From assembly GCA_964527995.1 (NCBI GenBank), contig CAZGRP010000073.1:1-19313 (forward strand): 19,313 nt of DNA, given 5' to 3'. This document shows positions 1 to 7,545 of this stretch, one piece after another; the first letter of the stretch is position 1; the number at the start of each line of letters is the position of its first letter. Below the pieces are notes generated by a model, which ran no database searches, was not told the origin of the DNA, and saw nothing but the letters and a program-made list of their open reading frames with translations. The position numbers were made by a program, and so were the translations under genes. This DNA is from CAZGRP01 sp964527995 (GTDB lineage: Bacteria > Zhuqueibacterota > Zhuqueibacteria > Oceanimicrobiales > CAZGRP01).

Positions 1-1
1 C

Positions 2-1600
2 AAACCGGGCAGACTCATCACCGTCAATCAACTGCGCACCGTGCGCCGCTCGACCGAAGGAGGCTCGCCTCGGGGAGACGTGGCGATCATCGGGGCCGGA
101 CCAGCCGGTCTGGCGGCAGCCCACGACCTCGCTCTATTCGGCCACAACCCCGTGATCTTCGAGGGCACAAACGTCCCGGGAGGGATGCTCTATTTGGGAA
201 TCCCCGAGTACCGCCTTCCCCGCTACATTATTCATGCCCAGGCCGACTATATCGAAAGCCTCGGGGTGGCTTTTTGCTACGGGAAGCGTCTCGGACGGGA
301 CTTCTCGCTGGACGATCTGCGCCAGCAAGGCTTCAAAGCCATATTTATCGCCGTCGGCGCCCACAAGAGCCGCGAGCTCTCTATCGAAGGCGTCCACCTG
401 GACGGCGTCTTCAACGGCATCGACTACCTGCTGAACGCGAACCTCAACTATCGCGTGGACCTCGGCGACAAAGTCGTCGTGATCGGCGGCGGCAACGTAG
501 CCATCGACGTCGCCCGATCCGTGCTGCGTTACCAGACCGTCGATGAAGACTACTCCCCTGCGGGAACGATGCGCACGGCCATGGACGTGGCCCGTTCGGC
601 GATGCGCTTCGGAGCCAAGGAGGTCACGCTGGCCTGCCTTGAGCCTCGGGAGCAGATGCCAGCCTTCCAGTCGGAAGTCGAGGAAGCGGAGCACGAAGGT
701 ATCTCGATCCGCGATTTGGTGGGTCCCAAACGAATCCTCGGCAAGGGGGGCGTAGTAACCGGCGTTGAATTCGTACGAGTCAAGTCGGTCTTCGATTCCG
801 AAGGGAGGTTCAACCCGACTTTCTACCCGGGCAGCGAAGAGGTCGTCGAGTGCAACACGGTGATCCTGGCCATCGGGCAGCAACCTGATCTTTCGTTTCT
901 CGGAGAAGATTCGGGAATCGACCTGACCCCTCGCGGAACAATCGCCGTCGATCCGGAAACCCTCGCAACTTCAGCCCCCGACGTATTCGCCGGCGGCGAC
1001 GTGGCCTTTGGACCACGGAACGTAATTGCCGCCGTCGCCGACGGCCGTAAGGCCGCCGCGTCGATCCACCGACTATTGACAGGCGACTCTCCGGCGCCTC
1101 CAGAGCACAAAATATTCGTCTTCCCGAGAAGATCGTTCGAGCCATTGGACAACTATGATCAGTATCCCCGGCAGCCGGTACCCTCGCTCCCGATAGATCG
1201 CCGCATCGGCATTGCTGAAGTCGAGGTCGGCTACGATGAACCCACTGCCCGGATCGAAGCCAGCCGTTGCCTCCGCTGCTGGGTTAACACGATTTTCGAA
1301 GGGACCGAAGAGGCGGGGAGCGAATGCATTTTGTGCGGCGGGTGTGTGGATGTCTGCCCGGAGTACTGCATCGAACTCATTTCTGCAGAGCGGATGGACG
1401 CATCCCCTGAACTGGCTGCCGAACTCGCGACGGAATTCGGGTTTCCTGGTCAGGAACAAGCGTTGGCGCAAGAAATCCAGGCGGTGATGATCAAAGACGA
1501 AACCAAGTGTATCCGCTGCGGCCTCTGTGAGCGTCGGTGTCCAGTCGGCTGCATAACTATGGAGAGTTTTCTGGAAACGGAAGGAGTGCTCACGCAATGA
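2..1600 (+). CDS. GltD-like FAD/NAD(P) oxidoreductase with two C-terminal [4Fe-4S] motifs (5'-partial), cassette A
   Basis: Predicted cytoplasmic flavoprotein exchanging electrons between NAD(P)H and a Rieske/cytochrome b complex. The frame is open to the window edge. A GTG at 41 could start a 519-aa product, but the paralogue at 15554-17449 has about 130 more N-terminal residues with a Cys-rich GltD domain, and codons 2-40 stay in frame, so I call the gene truncated by the window. Numbered from GTG 41: FAD loop GAGPAG at 18-23, nucleotide loop GGGNVAID at 149-156, FAD motif AGGD at 317-320, then two CxxCxxCxxxCP motifs (C429/432/435/439 and C490/493/496/500). No membrane segment is visible. 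The stop overlaps the Rieske start (ATGA). The nucleotide-binding domain has a duplicated helix motif and Leu-Glu where GltD has Arg-Arg. The family is certain; the physiological direction is inferred. Confidence 0.88.
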   Translation, partial: KPGRLITVNQLRTVRRSTEGGSPRGDVAIIGAGPAGLAAAHDLALFGHNPVIFEGTNVPGGMLYLGIPEYRLPRYIIHAQADYIESLGVAFCYGKRLGRDFSLDDLRQQGFKAIFIAVGAHKSRELSIEGVHLDGVFNGIDYLLNANLNYRVDLGDKVVVIGGGNVAIDVARSVLRYQTVDEDYSPAGTMRTAMDVARSAMRFGAKEVTLACLEPREQMPAFQSEVEEAEHEGISIRDLVGPKRILGKGGVVTGVEFVRVKSVFDSEGRFNPTFYPGSEEVVECNTVILAIGQQPDLSFLGEDSGIDLTPRGTIAVDPETLATSAPDVFAGGDVAFGPRNVIAAVADGRKAAASIHRLLTGDSPAPPEHKIFVFPRRSFEPLDNYDQYPRQPVPSLPIDRRIGIAEVEVGYDEPTARIEASRCLRCWVNTIFEGTEEAGSECILCGGCVDVCPEYCIELISAERMDASPELAAELATEFGFPGQEQALAQEIQAVMIKDETKCIRCGLCERRCPVGCITMESFLETEGVLTQ

Positions 1601-2094
1601 AAAGTGAAGTGCTGGCGAAGTTCGACGACCGTAACGATCCCCATGGCATCACGCGGCGCCGGTTCTTCATGGGCATCGGTGCTGGAGCCCTCGCCGCCAC
1701 CGCCAGCGGCGGCACCGTCGTCTTCATGCAGTATCTGGAACCCAACGTGCTGTTCGAGCCGCCTACTAAACATGTCGTGGGGGTACCTGAAGACTACCCG
1801 GTCACATCCGTGGTGAGTCACCCGTCCATCCGTGTTTACGTCGTCCGGACTGTTCGCGGGTTTTTTGCACTCTCCGCCATCTGCACTCATCTCGGCTGCA
1901 TCACCAGATGGAACGAACAGGCCGGCGAGATCCAGTGTCCCTGTCACGGAAGCCGGTTCGACAGCAGCGGTCGAGTGCTGGCAGGCCCGGCGCCACGCCC
2001 GTTGGACCATCTTCTCATTACTCTCGAGGACGACGGCCGCTTGGTCGTGGACGTCGCTTCCATCGTTGACGCGGATTATTTTCTCAGGGTTTAG
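1597..2094 (+). CDS. Rieske [2Fe-2S] protein with Tat signal, cassette A
   Basis: High-potential iron-sulfur subunit that takes one electron from quinol and passes it to a cytochrome c outside the cytoplasmic membrane. It has 165 aa. The start is ATG 1597, overlapping the upstream stop as ATGA with AAGGAG at 1581-1586; an in-frame upstream ATG at 1537 would lie deep inside the preceding gene. A twin-arginine stretch (TRRRFF, about residues 19-24) precedes a hydrophobic segment (25-46) that probably stays as a membrane anchor. Cluster ligands are C96 and H98 in CTHLGC and C114 and H117 in CPCHGS, with C101 and C116 as the usual disulfide pair. The GPAPRPLD motif follows. All diagnostic residues are present. 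Confidence 0.95.
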   Translation: MKSEVLAKFDDRNDPHGITRRRFFMGIGAGALAATASGGTVVFMQYLEPNVLFEPPTKHVVGVPEDYPVTSVVSHPSIRVYVVRTVRGFFALSAICTHLGCITRWNEQAGEIQCPCHGSRFDSSGRVLAGPAPRPLDHLLITLEDDGRLVVDVASIVDADYFLRV

Positions 2095-2147
2095 GGGATG
2101 TGTAGCGCCCGTGAGGGTCTACCGGGAATCGCTAGGGGGAACAAGCC

Positions 2148-2912
2148 ATGAACGATGCAAGCATGAACTGGCGCCGCTCCGAGGCCGGCCTTGGCCGTCG
2201 CCTATTGACGCGTCTGACGAGCTCTGCTGTTTGGCGGTCCATATTCCGCCACGGTTGGATCCGCACGAATCGCGATCGTGCTCTCACTATCTACTCCAAT
2301 GTCTTCCTCCACATCCACCCGGTCAAGGTTCGGAAGTCAGCTCTGCCGTTCCGAGTAACCTTTTGTCTCGGCGGATTGTCGCTTGCGCTCTTCATCATTC
2401 TCACTGTTACCGGCATCCTACTGATGCTCTATTACCATCCCTCGACGCCCCGGGCATACGAAGACATGAAGGATCTCGAGTTTGTCGTCAGCTCCGGGGT
2501 CTTTCTCAGAAATTTGCACCGGTGGAGCGCCCACCTCATGGTGATCGCCGTCTTCCTTCATATGCTCCGGGTCTTCTTTACTGGAGCGTACCGTCCACCG
2601 AGAGAGTTCAATTGGGTAGTCGGGGTATTACTACTAGTGCTAACACTCTTGTTAAGTTTCACCGGATATCTTCTTCCGTGGGATCAGCTAGCTTATTGGG
2701 CAATCACTGTGGGAACAAACATGGCCGGCGCGGTGCCCATCGTTGGAGACAGGATCCGTTTTCTATTGCTTGGAGGTAACTCGATCGGAGAAAACACGCT
2801 GATTCGTTTTTACGTTCTCCACTGTGTAGTTTTGCCGCTGGCGATTGTGGTCTTGATGGCGGTGCATTTTTGGAGAGTCAGGAAAGATGGAGGTCTTGCG
2901 AGACCACTCTGA
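2148..2912 (+). CDS. Cytochrome b6-like subunit with haem-ci cysteine, cassette A
   Basis: Membrane di-haem quinol-oxidising subunit, 254 aa, covering only the N-terminal four-helix half of cytochrome b. The start at ATG 2148 is preceded by AGGGGGA (2134-2140) at good spacing. Haem-b ligands are H124/H138 in helix B and H225/H240 in helix D. The 15-residue step in helix D matches cytochrome b6 rather than the mitochondrial type. FCLGG at 72-76 places C73 (TGT at 2364-2366) where cytochrome b6 binds haem ci covalently. PWDQ (177-180), TRFY-like LIRFY and a C-terminal RKDGG also match b6. The separate subunit IV follows 15 bp after the stop. Codon use is more AT-rich than in the nos-linked paralogue. 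Confidence 0.95.
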   Translation: MNDASMNWRRSEAGLGRRLLTRLTSSAVWRSIFRHGWIRTNRDRALTIYSNVFLHIHPVKVRKSALPFRVTFCLGGLSLALFIILTVTGILLMLYYHPSTPRAYEDMKDLEFVVSSGVFLRNLHRWSAHLMVIAVFLHMLRVFFTGAYRPPREFNWVVGVLLLVLTLLLSFTGYLLPWDQLAYWAITVGTNMAGAVPIVGDRIRFLLLGGNSIGENTLIRFYVLHCVVLPLAIVVLMAVHFWRVRKDGGLARPL

Positions 2913-2927
2913 AACGGAGGTACGGTA

Positions 2928-3620
2928 ATGCCTCAACGAGATTTCGAACTGCAAAAGTCAAACGATCCGATAGCGGTGCCGAAGAGAGTCGCTCTGGTTT
3001 CGCGCAACGTCTCCTTACGGGTGGACGTGGAGCCGGAAGAGATGGTCATGACGGTGCCCCATCTGGTGCTCCGCGAGGCGATCGCTTTTCAACTGCTCGT
3101 CGCGTTCCTGGCCTTCTATTCGCTGCTGGTGGATGCGCCGCTTGAGCAGATGGCGAACCCCCTTAAAACCCCTAACCCGGCCAAGGCGCCATGGTACTTT
3201 CTCGGTCTTCAGGAGCTGCTCCATTACTTCCCGCCCATCGTCGCGGGCGTTCTCGTGCCTAGCTTAGTGGTGATCGCTCTGATTGTGATTCCGTACTTCC
3301 ACGTGAACGTTCGACGGCCGCGGCTTTGGGAACGGCGGGACCGGCCGGCTTTGCTTGGCTTTGGATCGGTTGTGGTGGGCCTGTTGGTCGTTTTGGCGAT
3401 TTTCGGCGTATGGCCGGTCGTGGTCACTTCATTCGCTCTCAGTACGGTGATGATCGCCTGCTTCGTGTATCCGAGCGAAAAGGGCTGGTGGGGCCGGGTA
3501 TGCAAGCTGAGTCTGCCCTCGTGGATTATGATCTGGTTTGTCTCCTGTGCGACGGTTCTTACTTTGATTGGTGTCTACTTCCGGGGACCCGGCTGGAGCT
3601 GGGTCTGGCCCTGGCAATAA
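2928..3620 (+). CDS. Cytochrome b C-terminal (subunit IV-like) protein, cassette A
   Basis: Second half of the split cytochrome b, 230 aa, forming part of the quinol-oxidation (Qo) pocket. ATG 2928 follows ACGGAGG (2914-2920) by 7 nt. The hydrophilic N-terminus is followed by membrane segments at roughly 51-69, 102-124, 142-165 and 197-217, with another hydrophobic stretch around 168-181. The sequence NPAKAPWYFLGLQEL contains the Qo motif as APWY (87-90) instead of the common PEWY. The C-terminus (FRGPGWSWVWPW) resembles the end of the nos-linked fused protein (MRGPYWEFYWPW). Length exceeds the roughly 160 aa of cyanobacterial subunit IV, with extra C-terminal helices as in three- to four-helix bacterial versions. 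It lies between cytochrome b6 and the octahaem cytochrome. Confidence 0.92.
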   Translation: MPQRDFELQKSNDPIAVPKRVALVSRNVSLRVDVEPEEMVMTVPHLVLREAIAFQLLVAFLAFYSLLVDAPLEQMANPLKTPNPAKAPWYFLGLQELLHYFPPIVAGVLVPSLVVIALIVIPYFHVNVRRPRLWERRDRPALLGFGSVVVGLLVVLAIFGVWPVVVTSFALSTVMIACFVYPSEKGWWGRVCKLSLPSWIMIWFVSCATVLTLIGVYFRGPGWSWVWPWQ

Positions 3621-3638
3621 CGAGCGAAAGGACATACG

Positions 3639-5654
3639 ATGGCACCTCTACGACTGTGGATCGGATTCGCGGTATCGAGCGTCTTGATGCTCTTGGCCCT
3701 GGCCATATCACCGGTGCGGCACGTATTTCCGGAGTGGAGGAAAGTCCAGGAAGAGTACAATCGCTTCGCCGCAGAAAGGTACAAAGCAGGGCAAGACGTC
3801 CGGCAGGTCGAGCCTGGGTTGCGCCAGTTGTGGAATCCAACGCTCGGAGTGGTGGACCGCTGCACGACGTGCCACCTCGGCATTGGCAACCCTGAATTGA
3901 GGGATGCTCCAGAACCCTTCCGGGCACACCCAACCACCCCCCACCGGCTGGAGGAAATCGGATGCACGGTCTGCCACCGCGGCCAAGGACGGGCGACAAC
4001 CACCGCCGCCGCACATGGGGCGACGAAGCACTGGGAATCGCCGATGCTTCCGAGTTACTACGTGAGCGGATCATGCGGGTCCTGCCACCGGGAACGGCGA
4101 CCACCGGAAGCCTACACCGTCGCCGCCGGCCGGGAACTTATCGAACGTTCCAACTGTGCCGCTTGCCACAAGATTCCGGGCTTCTCCATGGAACGGCTTC
4201 CCGGACCCGACCTGAGCAACATCGGCGACAAGGTGCGGCCGGAGTGGCTCTATCGCTGGCTGATGAGCCCGTTTGAGTATCTGCCGGAATCGAAAATGCC
4301 GGATTTCCGGCTTAGCGAAAAAGAAGTCGCTACGCTGACCAGTTATCTACTCACGTTCAAATCAAAGGATACCGCCGGTTCGGAGGATGCGAAGTTGGAA
4401 CAGATGCTGCTGAATCCCTCCGACGAGGAGATCGAATACGGAGAAACCCGCTACCGCGAGCTTCGCTGTGTCAGTTGCCATGCTCAGGAAGGTAGAGGTG
4501 GCAAGTTGGGGCCGGATCTGGGCAAGATTGCTTCCAAGGTCAACCCGCTCTGGCTCCGATCGTGGCTCAAGAATCCGAGAAAGCACTTCCCGGATTCGAT
4601 CATGCCCCAATATGGGATGACCGAACGAGACAACCGCGCAATTGTGTCCTACATGCTCTCCGAGCTTGTGGACTACGATTCCGATCCGGACGAAGACGAA
4701 AAGATCCTGGCCCGAATCCCTGAGCCAAGCAACGCTGTCCTGGCGGAAGGCGAGGCCCTGTTTCGCCAGTACGGCTGCGCCTACTGCCATGCACTCACTG
4801 GCCATGAGCCCCGCGGTGAATTCGCACCCGACCTCTCGGAGATAGGAGTCAAGGACATCGATCAGTTAGATTTCGGCGATCTTAGCATCGAGCGGTCCCT
4901 CGTTGAGTGGTTGTACACGAAGGTGAAGAGTCCCCGGATATTCGGTTCTGAGCTGAAAATGCCCGATTACCATTTCTCCGATGAACAGGCCCGCCAGGTC
5001 ACGGCCGCCCTGCTCAGCCTGACCGGGGATTCCATTCCTCCAAAATATCTGCCGCCGAATACCGAACCGCCGCCTTACTCGCCAGCCGGCCCCTTTAACC
5101 GAATCCTTGAAAAGTACCAGTGCCTCAGTTGCCACTCGATTCGAGGCACGGGAGGAGACATCGCTCCAGATCTGACGCGTGAAGGGAGCATGGCAAAACC
5201 GGAGTGGATCGCGAAATACTTCGATCTGCCTTACACCCTCAGGCCGATCATGACCGAGCGTATGCCCATACTCGGTTTGACGCGGGAGGAAATCCAGACC
5301 GTGGTCTCCTACTTCCAGTTCGTTTTGGTAGACGACTCGATCCCGACTGAGATATTCTCCTCGCCCCCTGACCGGTCGATGGTGGAAACCGGCAAGCGGC
5401 TGTTCTACGAAAAGTACGGTTGCCAAGCGTGCCACCAGGTGGGTCAGAAAGGCGGTTATGTAGGACCTCCCTTGGACGGCATCAAAAATCGCCTTTATTC
5501 CGGGTACATCTACGAGTGGTTGCTGAATCCTCAACGTTTCCTTCCGGAGACGATCGACCCAAACCAGGGCCTGACGCCGGAGGAAGCCAGAGCCATCACA
5601 GCATTCCTTTATAGTCTGCCGCCGGCGGGCGGTTCCGCAGGAGGCACCCGATGA
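3639..5654 (+). CDS. Membrane-anchored octahaem cytochrome c, cassette A
   Basis: Electron-accepting c-type subunit of the complex, 671 aa, facing outside the cytoplasm. ATG 3639 follows GAAAGGA (3626-3632). An N-terminal membrane anchor (about 6-24) is followed by eight CXXCH sites at 75, 109, 146, 173, 277, 380, 495 and 595. The first three form a compact module shared with the nos-linked pentahaem protein (DRCTTCHLG, then CTVCHRGQG). The last five are tandem cytochrome c domains of about 100-120 aa. Four of these have a Met-Pro axial-ligand motif (M220, M322, M441, M542). The last has Asp640 at that position. The gene ends in an ATGA overlap with the monohaem cytochrome. The haem count is direct from sequence; the role as complex subunit is from context. 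Confidence 0.93.
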   Translation: MAPLRLWIGFAVSSVLMLLALAISPVRHVFPEWRKVQEEYNRFAAERYKAGQDVRQVEPGLRQLWNPTLGVVDRCTTCHLGIGNPELRDAPEPFRAHPTTPHRLEEIGCTVCHRGQGRATTTAAAHGATKHWESPMLPSYYVSGSCGSCHRERRPPEAYTVAAGRELIERSNCAACHKIPGFSMERLPGPDLSNIGDKVRPEWLYRWLMSPFEYLPESKMPDFRLSEKEVATLTSYLLTFKSKDTAGSEDAKLEQMLLNPSDEEIEYGETRYRELRCVSCHAQEGRGGKLGPDLGKIASKVNPLWLRSWLKNPRKHFPDSIMPQYGMTERDNRAIVSYMLSELVDYDSDPDEDEKILARIPEPSNAVLAEGEALFRQYGCAYCHALTGHEPRGEFAPDLSEIGVKDIDQLDFGDLSIERSLVEWLYTKVKSPRIFGSELKMPDYHFSDEQARQVTAALLSLTGDSIPPKYLPPNTEPPPYSPAGPFNRILEKYQCLSCHSIRGTGGDIAPDLTREGSMAKPEWIAKYFDLPYTLRPIMTERMPILGLTREEIQTVVSYFQFVLVDDSIPTEIFSSPPDRSMVETGKRLFYEKYGCQACHQVGQKGGYVGPPLDGIKNRLYSGYIYEWLLNPQRFLPETIDPNQGLTPEEARAITAFLYSLPPAGGSAGGTR

Positions 5655-6199
5655 TGCGTGAATTCGTTGCTTCCCACCGTTTCACCCTGAACATGTTCAT
5701 TCGCGCCTTCCTAATTAGCGGAGCCGCCTTCATGCTTGCGTGTGGAAGCGGTGGCGCTGGAAGTGCGCAAAGTATCGCGGAAACAGCGAAGAGGCCTTCC
5801 GACAATGGAGATGAGATTGCGACGGCCGAAGCGGCCACAGAGTCGAGCACTGAGCCAACCACCCTGATGCAATTCGAAGAAGCCAACGGCTTCGAGATCT
5901 ATCAACGTTATTGCTTGGTCTGCCACGGGGAGCTGGGAGAAGGAGATGGATTCAACGCGTTTAACCTTGATCCGAAACCCCGGTCGCTCGTGGATGAGTT
6001 CATGCGTAGCCGCGTTTCCGACCGCGAACTGGCCGAGGCTATCCGCCTGGGAGGCCGGGAGCAAGGAAAGTCACAGTTGATGCCGGGTTGGGGGCGCACT
6101 TTAAGCGACCGGCAGATCCGCTACGTCGTCTCTTACATTCGCTTATTGCAACGGCAGGCGCAGAACTCCGCTTCGACGTCAGCGAATAGCACTGAATAG
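5651..6199 (+). CDS. Monohaem class I cytochrome c, probable lipoprotein, cassette A
   Basis: Probable mobile or lipid-anchored electron carrier that takes electrons from the octahaem subunit; its terminal acceptor is not encoded in the window. It has 182 aa from ATG 5651, with an alternative ATG at 5654; both overlap or abut the upstream stop. A hydrophobic N-terminal segment ends in MLAC (C31), a weak lipobox. A low-complexity Ala/Ser/Glu/Thr linker (about 32-72) leads to the haem site CLVCH (88-92), and the axial Met is probably M144 in LMPGWG. The fold is a standard short class I cytochrome c. It is the last gene of the + operon, and the opposing nosY ends 72 bp further on. Confidence 0.9.
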   Translation: MMREFVASHRFTLNMFIRAFLISGAAFMLACGSGGAGSAQSIAETAKRPSDNGDEIATAEAATESSTEPTTLMQFEEANGFEIYQRYCLVCHGELGEGDGFNAFNLDPKPRSLVDEFMRSRVSDRELAEAIRLGGREQGKSQLMPGWGRTLSDRQIRYVVSYIRLLQRQAQNSASTSANSTE

Positions 6200-6271
6200 T
6201 ACGCACCACGCAACCGGTCTCGCGAAGCATGGTCACCCTGTTCAGGCGCTACTCAGGATGGGGCGTACCGA

Positions 6272-7102
6272 TTAGACGTCTTGGCGGCCGAGCAGCCTGA
6301 CGGCGGCAGCAACAGGCCAGACTACCCAGCCGGCGAGCGCGGCGGCGAGCAAGACGACGGCGGGCGTGGCGCCGCCGAGCGCACGGACAAGTTGGGCCCC
6401 CGCCGAGCCGAAGACTTCCTTGCCGGCGACCGCCAGAAGCGTTGCTACCCGGGTGGCGTCCACCGGGTTCAAAAACGCTCCTGCCAATGCCACGCGGTTC
6501 GCCCAGACGTGGGGCAGCACGAAGCTCAGTCCGATGATCAGCAGATCGAAGATCAGTACCGAAAGAAACCAGACCACAAGAACGGCGGCGTACGTCCGGC
6601 CGCTCCGGCGGGTGGCGATGGCAAGCATCGATGCAATCGCCAGGAACGCCATTCCTACCAAGCTGGCAAAGCCGATCAGCAGCAGGTAGCTCGACAGTCC
6701 CCGGGTACCGACCTTCAGAGCGATCAGGACCCCGGTGAAGCTGAATCCACCGACAATGGCCAGCGTGTGCGCAGCCGAAAGGCCAGCGAACTTGCCCAGC
6801 ACGATTTCTCCGGCGGTCACCGGCTCGGCGAAGAGCTGTTCCGTAGCCCCGCCTTCGGGCCGGAAGCTCTGCGCCGCCATGAGCATAGCCGCCAGCGGTA
6901 CCAGATAAAGGACCAGGTTCAACAGGCTCACAGCCGTGCGGTGAAACTCCTGAAAGCCTGTAAACTCAATCAACACCAGCCCGAAGTAGCTGACGGCGAA
7001 CGTCAGCCCGGCAAACACCGCGGCGTAAAGAGCAATCCAGCGGTTGCGCAGAACGATCCGCAGCTCGTGCCGGGCAATGACGGCGACGGTCCTGAGACTC
7101 AT
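6272..7102 (-). CDS. nosY: NosY-type ABC transporter permease
   Basis: Membrane subunit of the NosDFY complex, which uses ATP hydrolysis to drive maturation of the copper centres of N2O reductase. The start is taken at 7102, where ATG overlaps the nosL stop as ATGA (7099-7102), giving 276 aa; an in-frame ATG at 7132 lies inside nosL and would add a hydrophilic tail unlike the family. The N-terminus (ARHELRIVLRNRW, about 10-22) is the usual amphipathic entry of ABC-2/NosY permeases. About six hydrophobic segments follow. The motif with Pro-Glu-Gly-Gly then Glu-Gln-Leu (FRPEGGATEQLFAEP) is characteristic of the family. It is the last gene of the nos operon, next to nosF and nosL. Confidence 0.92.
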   Translation of the reverse strand: MSLRTVAVIARHELRIVLRNRWIALYAAVFAGLTFAVSYFGLVLIEFTGFQEFHRTAVSLLNLVLYLVPLAAMLMAAQSFRPEGGATEQLFAEPVTAGEIVLGKFAGLSAAHTLAIVGGFSFTGVLIALKVGTRGLSSYLLLIGFASLVGMAFLAIASMLAIATRRSGRTYAAVLVVWFLSVLIFDLLIIGLSFVLPHVWANRVALAGAFLNPVDATRVATLLAVAGKEVFGSAGAQLVRALGGATPAVVLLAAALAGWVVWPVAAAVRLLGRQDV

Positions 7103-7545
7103 CGGCCGGCCTCGCTCATGACTTCCTGCCAAGTGAGTCGCCGGCCCTCGAAGCGCTCGGCGGCGCGCGCCGCCCGCTCGGGATCACCGAAGGCCACCAG
7201 TCCGGAGGCCATGGGCGTCGGTATGCGGTCAGTCTTCACGTAATGGGCGGATTCAGCGTTCAGCCACTCACCGGTCTCGAAATCGACCACGTAGATCCCA
7301 GCTTCCGCCGGCGGCCGATGCTCGCTCACCCATGCCGCCAAGCAACCGACGTCGTCAAAGTAATCCACTTGCCCACCCGGCGCCACCACTTCGGCGGCGA
7401 ACTCGCGTTCGGAAACGGCCATCCGGCAGTGGCTGCAACTCTCCTCGTTCCAGGCGATCTCCACGGGCCGCGGCCGTCCGGCCTGGCAAGCGAGAAGCGC
7501 CGCCACGGCAACGGCGGTCCTTACGGCGTCAAGCTTCCTCATCAT
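7099..7545 (-). CDS. nosL: NosL copper chaperone lipoprotein
   Basis: Outer-face Cu(I)-binding lipoprotein that supplies copper to the NosDFY/NosZ assembly pathway. It has 148 aa from ATG 7545, which has GAGG 5 nt upstream; a GTG at 7551 overlaps that ribosome site and is less likely. The signal segment ends in LLAC (C20), a plausible lipobox. The CxxCxM copper motif is CSHCRM (C37, C40, M42). VDYFDD and the C-terminal VAFGDPERA segment are typical of NosL. The gene overlaps the nosF 3' end by 17 nt and shares ATGA with nosY, indicating tight translational coupling. Arg replaces the more common Gly before the motif Met. Confidence 0.93.
   Translation of the reverse strand: MMRKLDAVRTAVAVAALLACQAGRPRPVEIAWNEESCSHCRMAVSEREFAAEVVAPGGQVDYFDDVGCLAAWVSEHRPPAEAGIYVVDFETGEWLNAESAHYVKTDRIPTPMASGLVAFGDPERAARAAERFEGRRLTWQEVMSEAGR

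Noticed and set aside
1832..2779. A 315-codon + strand frame overlapping the Rieske and cytochrome b genes
   Set aside because: It crosses two certain genes in another frame and has no recognisable motif.
6199..6268. GTACGC/GCGTAC inverted repeat spanning the gap between the converging operons
   Set aside because: Only 6 bp arms separated by 58 bp, with no T-run; too weak for a terminator.
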